A stretch of DNA of 64,000 bases from Lentimicrobium sp. L6 (GTDB lineage: Bacteria > Bacteroidota > Bacteroidia > Bacteroidales > UBA12170): positions 1-64,000 of the forward strand of contig NZ_JABKCA010000021.1 of assembly GCF_013166655.1 (NCBI RefSeq), in the 5' to 3' direction. The notes below the pieces were generated by a model. The model saw only the letters and a program-made list of their open reading frames with translations. It had not been told where the DNA came from and made no database searches. The position numbers were made by a program, and so were the translations under genes. This document shows, piece after piece, positions 58,590 through 64,000 of the stretch (position 1 is its first letter; every line of letters begins with the position of its first letter).

Positions 58590-59084
58590 CTACACGTAAA
58601 ACAAAAGTCTTTTGTATAAAACTCTTTCGTAAATATCGTAAAGGTTAGGTTTTAGTATAGTATCCTTAGAGTTGTAATATGTATCTTTATCGATAGAAAA
58701 ATCAAGCTTATAACTCATTTTAATATTACCACCATCATATACATTTATACTAAGTTCATTATTACAATAATCATACACATCAGATACGGAGTCATTATAA
58801 TAAGAAAGATCTCTATCGATTATTAACTCCTCTCCATTAATAGGAATAAATAAAATGCAAATATATTCAACTTCAGAATCATTAAAGCTTCTCAATTTGG
58901 GATAATTTGGTCCAAAAACATTATTTTCTTTCTCGGTTAAATTTTTGTTATCTATTGGATATATTGTACTATACATTGCATTACTTTTGTGAAGAAACAT
59001 TTTTCTCAGAATCGTTGTGTTAAATTTATTATTCAATCGATTTTCAAAATTATCAAGCAAAGCTTTTATTACATCGTTCTCCAT
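58590..59084 (-). CDS. Unrecognised 164-aa element protein
   Basis: I do not recognise this protein. It begins with a helix (VIKALLDNFENRLNNKF) followed by mixed strands with many Tyr, Asn and Asp residues (EVEYICILFIPING, YNDSVSDVYDYCNNELSINV, MSYKLDFSIDKDTYY) and ends YKRLLFYV. It has no signal peptide, membrane helix or catalytic motif I can see. It faces the 345-aa gene and lies on the attR side, where small elements often carry accessory cargo such as defence or regulatory genes; that role is a guess from position only. Confidence 0.55.
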   Translation of the reverse strand: MENDVIKALLDNFENRLNNKFNTTILRKMFLHKSNAMYSTIYPIDNKNLTEKENNVFGPNYPKLRSFNDSEVEYICILFIPINGEELIIDRDLSYYNDSVSDVYDYCNNELSINVYDGGNIKMSYKLDFSIDKDTYYNSKDTILKPNLYDIYERVLYKRLLFYV

Positions 59085-59661
59085 TTTCTTTATTTTACTA
59101 ATAGTTCAGATAACTAAATTCGATAAACATTATTGCTAAAATAATAATAATCCTTCACATAACGTCTATAGATTTTATACTTTTCTTATAAAAAGGTTTT
59201 CTTTTTAGGATAAATAAATATTCAAGCTTCTAAAACTAATGATAAATGTAATAGACAGCCACTCATTCCCCCTATAGCGGCCTTTATCAACATAAACCAA
59301 TAACCATTCTTATATATATAATGACATTTTTTCAAAATATTTTCAATTTTTTTATATGAGAATCATAGGCTTAGCCACCCAATAACAACGCCCCCCATTG
59401 GGTATTTCCTTCGAATACCCCCGTCGTAAAGCATGATTATATCTTTCCATATACTGTTATCAAAACACTTAAAAAAGGGCTTAAACATTAGTTAACAAAC
59501 CCTTACTCCTACTACAATTACATAGATATATCTTTGGTAAAGTGAAGGATATTTTGTATCTTTATTCTTTAATAACCAAGCGGTTAAAAGTTCTTTTGTT
59601 TGTCAAATTGTTTGCACTTAGAAATTCAAACATTTACTAAACACCTGATTTTATATTAGTT
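59085..59661. other. Non-coding region at the right end of the element
   Basis: This 577-bp stretch lies between the 164-aa gene and attR. It is AT-rich apart from a GC island with two small overlapping stems, CCCAAT/ATTGGG (59378-59383, 59397-59402) and GGGTATT/AATACCC (59400-59406, 59414-59420). No gene is supported. It would be next to the crossover site in the circular form and may hold integrase or excision-factor sites. Confidence 0.5.
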
Positions 59662-59842
59662 GTGGTTAGGTTGTCACATGATTGGTGATCACGTTACTGA
59701 GATGATTGCGGAAGCTGTAGTAGCTCGTAAACTAGAAACTACAGGACGTGAAATCATTGAAGCAGTTCACCCCCATCCTACTATGTCAGAAGCTATTATG
59801 GAAGCGGTTGCGGATGCTTATGGTGAAGTGATTCATATTTAA
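59662..59842 (+). pseudogene. lpdA: Displaced original 3' end of lpdA (attR)
   Basis: The last 59 codons of lpdA are repeated here without a promoter, start or upstream domains. It differs from the functional 3' end by one synonymous base (59674) and two bases around the final codon and stop (59839, 59842). It is followed by a good terminator, which supports it being the original gene end cut off by insertion. Confidence 0.88.
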
Positions 59843-59867
59843 GCCTTAAGCTTTTAAAAATATTTTG

Positions 59868-59900
59868 GAGGATGTCATTAATTTGATATCCTCTTTTTTT
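59868..59900 (+). terminator. Original lpdA terminator, now stranded
   Basis: GAGGATGTCA/TGATATCCTC (one G-U pair), 10-bp stem with a 6-nt loop and seven Ts, 26 bp after the displaced lpdA stop. Confidence 0.85.
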
Positions 59901-59986
59901 ATTCTAAAAAATCTACCCCTGACGTAAAAGAAAAACTATTTTCAATATATTTACGGTTTAAATCCCAAATAAAAATTGCCTCATTC

Positions 59987-60625
59987 ATGAAATACTTTAA
60001 CTACCTTTATTTTATATCATTGTTCGTCTTGTTCTCTTGTGATCCATGTGAAAAAGCCGAGTGCCCCAATCCATTTGCCGATAGAGATATACAGTGGCTT
60101 CCCTATTCTGAAGGTGATAAGATTAATATGGTTGAAGTGAATTCTTCTTCTACTACCACTTATAATATAAGTTATGCTAAGAATGGAAAAAGTACAATCT
60201 CAGACGATTCTTCTCCCTATTGCGAAAGTTCATGTTTTTATATGTTTAATGTTCGTACGCGCGGTGAATTTCCTGATGAAGAGAATGAATTCACTTTCGA
60301 GATGGTTAAAACCATGAATGGATTTGATTTTAATATCTTTTTTGGTTCAGTTTGTTATTACTTCTTAGGAACGGGAAGTAATACAGATAGAATATTTAAT
60401 TTAGAAGAAGCAATTCATCTAGATTCATTGTCTATAAATGGTCAATATATAAAAGATGTATATAAATACACCACATATCCAATGCAAGAAACAGTAGCTG
60501 AAACCTATATGCATCGAGGCTTAGGCTTGGTTAAAATAAAATATAGAAATGGTCAAGATTTTGAATTGGTGGAACATATAAAATCGAATAAATTGTTCTA
60601 TGGGCAGACCGACCCGAATATCTAA
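59987..60625 (+). CDS. Hypothetical lipoprotein with an altered C-terminus
   Basis: The 212-aa protein has a lipoprotein signal (YFISLFVLFSC, Cys19) followed by CDPCEKAECPNPF, a Cys-rich start, and a beta-rich domain. No family is recognised. The last seven codons (GQTDPNI) come from a menD fragment read out of frame, so the original 3' end was probably lost when that fragment joined at about 60604. It may still be expressed. Confidence 0.65.
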   Translation: MKYFNYLYFISLFVLFSCDPCEKAECPNPFADRDIQWLPYSEGDKINMVEVNSSSTTTYNISYAKNGKSTISDDSSPYCESSCFYMFNVRTRGEFPDEENEFTFEMVKTMNGFDFNIFFGSVCYYFLGTGSNTDRIFNLEEAIHLDSLSINGQYIKDVYKYTTYPMQETVAETYMHRGLGLVKIKYRNGQDFELVEHIKSNKLFYGQTDPNI

Positions 60626-61029
60626 TAGATCAAGGAGATGGCCAAGCTATTGTTCAGCAAAACGTTTATCAAAATTTCATTAGAAAATCTGTACAACTAC
60701 CTGAAGATATTCAATCTAAAAAGGATGAAAAAAACTATCAAAGATTAGTTTTTGAAACCATGAAGCGGGTCAAAACCCAGTTCAAGGGCCTGTACATATT
60801 AACGTTCCTCCTGATTAACTCATTTACGATTTAAAAGAAAAAGAGAAGCATGCTCTTATCCCATTTAAGAAATCAAAGATAGATTCAGCATTATCAAAAG
60901 AGAAAAAACTAGATCTTCTCAACAAATGGAATCAAGCTGAAAAAAATTAATCATTATCGGACAACACCTCCCTGATCCAGAGTTCAAGCAACTACTAAAG
61001 AAACTATCTATAGAAAAAACAAGAAATAT
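60604..61029 (+). pseudogene. menD: Internal fragment of menD
   Basis: The frame starting at 60604 reads ADRPEYLIDQGDGQAIVQQ, the thiamine-diphosphate-domain motif of MenD (SEPHCHC synthase of menaquinone synthesis). After a 1-nt loss near 60770 it continues in the next frame as VQGPVHINVPPD, meets an in-frame TAA, then LIYDLKEKEKHALIPF to EFKQLLKKLSIEK. About 140 of roughly 550 codons remain, with neither end. The order matches MenD from the end of its first domain into the central domain. Confidence 0.8.
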
Positions 61030-61261
61030 ATGGACTCAAAATTAATTACAGTATTTGAAGGAAAACCAATGGAGGCAGAACTGGTAAACCAGATTTTTAT
61101 CGATAATGGAATTATCGCTAATTTAAAAGATCAATTGATGGGAACGATTGCTCCTTGGCAAGTTTCTTCCGGCGGCTTTGCCACATTAAAAGTTAAAAAA
61201 CTTAGAATCAGATAAAGAAAAAGCTTTTAAATTAATCGATGGGTTTAATCAAAGTGCATAA
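61030..61261 (+). pseudogene. DUF2007 (putative signal-transducing protein) gene, frameshifted
   Basis: The ATG at 61030 starts LITVFEGKPMEAELVNQIFI, then LKDQLMGTIAPWQVSSGG, the DUF2007 pattern. Within an A6 run at 61195-61200 the frame breaks; removing one base gives NLESDKEKAFKLIDGFNQSA with a stop at 61259-61261, the expected domain end (about 76 aa). As it stands, translation ends at 61215. Either a real lesion or a homopolymer error. Confidence 0.75.
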
Positions 61262-61270
61262 GGCAGGCTA

Positions 61271-61475
61271 ATTAGCAGGGCAAACGCATACTTTTAATTT
61301 GTCCACAGATTTCCGCAAATTAACACAGATTGCAAACAAAGTTCAGCTTTGCTATACTCTCTTTGTAGAAATAATCCGTGAAAACTTGTGGAATTAGTGG
61401 ACAGCTTTTTCTTTTTTTAATTTAATCGTTGATTTTTTAATTAAAACTGAAAGTATGAGTTTGCCCTGGGCTAAT
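61271..61475. repeat. MITE-like inverted-repeat element, 205 bp
   Basis: Terminal inverted repeats (61271-61294 and 61450-61475; 23 of 24 bases match with one 2-nt gap) share ATTAGC and AGGGCAAAC plus CATACTTT. Inside are nested inverted repeats: TGTCCAC/GTGGACA (61300-61306, 61397-61403) leading into diverged CCACAGATT-type arms, and ACAAAG/CTTTGT. The whole would fold into one long hairpin. No coding frame. No target-site duplication is clear. Confidence 0.65.
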
Positions 61476-61563
61476 GAGTAGCTGTTCAAAGCAATTCAAT
61501 AGAATTTCTTACTGACATGTTACATTACAAGCCTAAAAAGATTATTTCATATATTTGCCAGCT

Positions 61564-64000
61564 ATGAGAATACTTAAAATTATTTTAATCCTACTAGTTA
61601 TTTTCATTTACCAACCTATCAAAGCCCAACTTACCATTAATGAATTAATGGCGGCGAATTCTTCTATTATTTATGACCCTGACTTTGACGAAAGTTCCGA
61701 TTGGGTAGAAATCTATAACAACTCATCTGGCGAAGTGAACCTTTCCAATTATTCACTTACAGATAACCTAGATGAACCCGGCAAATGGTCTTTTCCATCA
61801 GGAACTACTATTCCCGCTCACGGATTTTTGATAATTTGGGCAGATGGCCAAGACACAGGCCTTCATACTTCATTTAAATTAAGTAGCGATGGAGAAGAAA
61901 TTGGCTTATTCGACGAAAATCAAAACATGGTAGACAGCCTTGTTTTTCCAGCCCAAAAAACAAATATCAGTTATGGCCGTCATATAGATGGTGCTTCTTC
62001 TTTATATTGGTTTAGTAGTCCTAGTCCTGCTTCTTCAAATAATGCCTCCACTCCATTTATTGGCATCACCTATTACGAGCCCAAGTTCTCCATTAAGGGT
62101 GGATTTTACCAGACCGAACAATGGGTAGAGTTAAGTAGTATCAGCGGGGAAATCCATTATACCACTGACGGCTCCACTCCTGCTATCGACGACCCATTAT
62201 ATTCTCAAGCCATCCCCATTAGCCATACTACTTTTCTTCGTGCTCGGGTATTCCAATCGCAGCACATTCCGGGGCCTATTATCACCCATTCCTACTTCTT
62301 CGACGATAGCTTACTGGATAGAGAACTACCCATAGTGTCTTTGGTTTGTGATGATGAATATTTTTGGGATGATGATAATGGTATTTATGTCCAAGACTTC
62401 AAACCTGAATGGGAATATCCGATAAACATAGAACTCTTTGAAAACAATGATAACAACCGCTCTGTCTTTAATGAAATAGCAGGCGTTAAAGTAAATGGGA
62501 AGTTTAGTTGGCAACTGCCCCAGAAAATGCTGGGCATCTATTTTAGAAAAGAATATGGAAATAATAGTTTAGACTATCCTGTTTTTGATGATAGAGAAAG
62601 GAATTCATATAATGAAATCATACTACGCGCAAGTGGTAGCGATTGGTCCGAAACGATATTTAGAGATGGATTAGCACAGGAGATGGCCCAAGAAAACACC
62701 CATATTCCTCACCAAGGTTTTAGGCCTAGTATAGTTTTTATAAATGGAGAATATTTAGGAATCCATAATATTCGTTCAAGAATTGATGATGGTTTTATTG
62801 AAACCACCTATGATATGGAATCCGGTAGCTATGATTTAATTAAAAATGAAGGAGAAATTGAGGAAGGCAGTGATGAACAATACTTAGAAATGGAGACATT
62901 ATTTAATAATGACCTTAGCATAGAAAGTAATTTTCAATCCCTATCAAATAAAGTAGATCTGGAAAATTTCACCAATTATTGGATCACTCAAATATGGTCA
63001 GCCAATTACAGCTGGGGACATAATATTAATTATTGGAAACCTAAAGAAGGAGGGAAATGGCAGTTTATATTTGCTGATTTAGATCGTGCATTTATTGAAT
63101 CGAATTACTCCATTACTGAGTTTGCAGTTCCTTCGGAAGACAATTATTATGACTTTGCCCAATATTGGTTCGAGAGCATCTTTCAAAATGAGGAATATGC
63201 TCAATTCTTTGTACAAAGATTTAACGACCATATTTTCACCTCCTACCATCCTCAACGCTTATTGCCTCTTATTGATGAATTTGCAGCCACTATAGACCAA
63301 GAAATCCCTTATCATGTGGATAAATATTCTGGAACTACTTCTGTTTATGGGGATGGCATTGAAAGTGTAGAATTCTGGGAAGAAGAAGTAGAAGTTATTA
63401 AAGAATTTGCCCAAGAGAGGCACGAGTTTATCATGGAAGACTTGCAAGAGTTTTTTGGGATGGGTCCTATTCACCAGCTCCAAACCAACTGCATTCCTAA
63501 TAATGCTGGAAATATTTACATCGACGACTTCACAATCCCTTCTCAACCTTGGCAAGGCCCATATTTTCAGGATATGACTTTTCAACTTAAAGCAGAAACA
63601 AATCCAGGATTTGAATTTCAAGGATGGAATGCCATATTTAATACTTCCCTAATTAATTTGGAAGACGATTGGAAATATCACGATTTAGGTGAAGACTTAG
63701 GAAGCACCTGGAAGGAAAGCGATTTTGATGACTCGTCTTGGTCTATAGGTCAAGCAGAATTAGGTTACGGTGATGAAGACGAAAACACAATAATTTCCTA
63801 TGGTGGTGATGAAGATGACAAATATATTACCAGCTATTTCCGAAAATCATTTGAATATCAAGAAATTGCTGAATCCATCACCGGTCATATAAAACTAAGA
63901 AGAGACGATGGGATTATTGTATACCTCAATGGAACGGAAATCATTAGAAACAATATGCCCGAAGGCGATATTAATTACAGAACCAGAGCTCTGGAAAACA
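61564..64000 (+). CDS. CotH-like secreted protein with lamin-tail domain (3' end outside window)
   Basis: An uninterrupted frame runs from the ATG at 61564 to the window edge (812 codons). It begins with a signal peptide (ILKIILILLVIFIYQPIKAQ), a lamin-tail domain (LTINELMAANSSI, DWVEIYNNSSGEVNLSNYSL), a chitobiase/hexosaminidase C-terminal-like domain (GEIHYTTDGSTPA) and a CotH-like region (about 260-620; INIELFENN, VKVNGKFSW, FADLDRAF with the kinase-like Asp). CotH proteins are atypical protein kinases in spores; the role in Bacteroidota surface proteins is unclear. A T9SS domain is expected beyond the edge but not seen. Confidence 0.85.
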   Translation, partial: MRILKIILILLVIFIYQPIKAQLTINELMAANSSIIYDPDFDESSDWVEIYNNSSGEVNLSNYSLTDNLDEPGKWSFPSGTTIPAHGFLIIWADGQDTGLHTSFKLSSDGEEIGLFDENQNMVDSLVFPAQKTNISYGRHIDGASSLYWFSSPSPASSNNASTPFIGITYYEPKFSIKGGFYQTEQWVELSSISGEIHYTTDGSTPAIDDPLYSQAIPISHTTFLRARVFQSQHIPGPIITHSYFFDDSLLDRELPIVSLVCDDEYFWDDDNGIYVQDFKPEWEYPINIELFENNDNNRSVFNEIAGVKVNGKFSWQLPQKMLGIYFRKEYGNNSLDYPVFDDRERNSYNEIILRASGSDWSETIFRDGLAQEMAQENTHIPHQGFRPSIVFINGEYLGIHNIRSRIDDGFIETTYDMESGSYDLIKNEGEIEEGSDEQYLEMETLFNNDLSIESNFQSLSNKVDLENFTNYWITQIWSANYSWGHNINYWKPKEGGKWQFIFADLDRAFIESNYSITEFAVPSEDNYYDFAQYWFESIFQNEEYAQFFVQRFNDHIFTSYHPQRLLPLIDEFAATIDQEIPYHVDKYSGTTSVYGDGIESVEFWEEEVEVIKEFAQERHEFIMEDLQEFFGMGPIHQLQTNCIPNNAGNIYIDDFTIPSQPWQGPYFQDMTFQLKAETNPGFEFQGWNAIFNTSLINLEDDWKYHDLGEDLGSTWKESDFDDSSWSIGQAELGYGDEDENTIISYGGDEDDKYITSYFRKSFEYQEIAESITGHIKLRRDDGIIVYLNGTEIIRNNMPEGDINYRTRALEN

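Larger units (their letters stand above)
55178..59842 (+). mobile_element. 4.48-kb integrative element inserted in the 3' end of lpdA
   Basis: Direct repeats of 181 bp (55178-55358 and 59662-59842), three mismatches and no gaps, bound a segment holding a tyrosine recombinase gene and two unrecognised genes. The exact repeat offset gives a circular unit of 4,484 bp. Crossover must lie in the identical block 55191-55354 (or its copy). Mismatch polarity fits site-specific insertion: C at 55190 and TTAA at 59839-59842 would be host bases, T at 59674 and ATAG at 55355-55358 element bases. No mobilisation, replication, capsid or transposase gene is recognisable, so it may depend on a helper. Confidence 0.85.

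Noticed and set aside
59370-59420. Integron attC-like sequence (AATAACAACGCC followed by small stems)
   Set aside because: There is no matching GTTRRRY partner site, no integron integrase and no cassette order; the stems are short.
55178-59842. Composite transposon or insertion sequence
   Set aside because: No transposase and no inverted terminal repeats; long direct repeats with a tyrosine recombinase fit site-specific integration better.

Overview
The window looks like chromosomal DNA from a free-living, AT-rich member of the Bacteroidota (phylum only; I cannot name a genus). The evidence is a SusC/SusD pair, several secreted proteins with type IX secretion (T9SS) C-terminal sorting domains, propeller-type hybrid sensor kinases, promoter elements of the Bacteroidota form TAnnTTTG, and a lack of clear Shine-Dalgarno sites. 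No rRNA, tRNA or CRISPR array was seen.

Layout. 1-7.4 kb: a DUF1801 remnant, an S9 peptidase lipoprotein, an aromatic amino acid hydroxylase, a C/G-run repeat tract and an M16 protease. 7.7-11.3 kb: a secreted beta-helix/PKD-like protein broken by one nonsense codon and one frameshift. 11.4-20.5 kb (minus): an M1 aminopeptidase, a GreA/B-like protein, and a three-gene signalling cluster (sigma54-type regulator, propeller hybrid kinase, response regulator-kinase fusion). 20.7-30.6 kb: a methionine/cystathionine lyase family enzyme, two NifX-like proteins, an FGGY kinase, a tricorn-like protease and an SBP-domain hybrid kinase. 30.6-34.4 kb: a small putative DNA-binding protein with two clamp-binding-like motifs, a methyltransferase, a coiled-coil protein, an NfeD/ClpP-like membrane protease and an inositol-phosphatase family enzyme. 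35.2-44.7 kb: one minus-strand operon, LacI regulator - SusC - SusD - LamG protein - LamG/PNGase F-like protein, which looks like a small glycoprotein/N-glycan utilisation locus. 44.8-53.4 kb: DUF3108, AMP-ligase, PAS kinase, FetAB-like exporter, PLP decarboxylase, DUF2141 and NUDIX genes.

The most notable region is 53.9-59.9 kb. lpdA (dihydrolipoamide dehydrogenase) is followed by a tyrosine recombinase gene, two unrecognised genes, and then a second copy of the last 181 bp of lpdA. The copies differ at three positions and lie exactly 4,484 bp apart. This is best read as a small integrative element that recombined inside the lpdA coding sequence and replaced the displaced 3' end with its own, including the active-site His-Glu segment and a new transcription terminator. 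It also holds four copies of a 10-bp motif (two in each orientation), which are candidate integrase arm sites, and promoters that resemble the sigma70 consensus rather than the host form.

Downstream, 60.0-61.5 kb is a decayed strip: a lipoprotein gene whose end runs into a menD fragment, a frameshifted DUF2007 gene, and a 205-bp MITE-like inverted repeat. The window ends inside a large secreted CotH/lamin-tail-domain protein.
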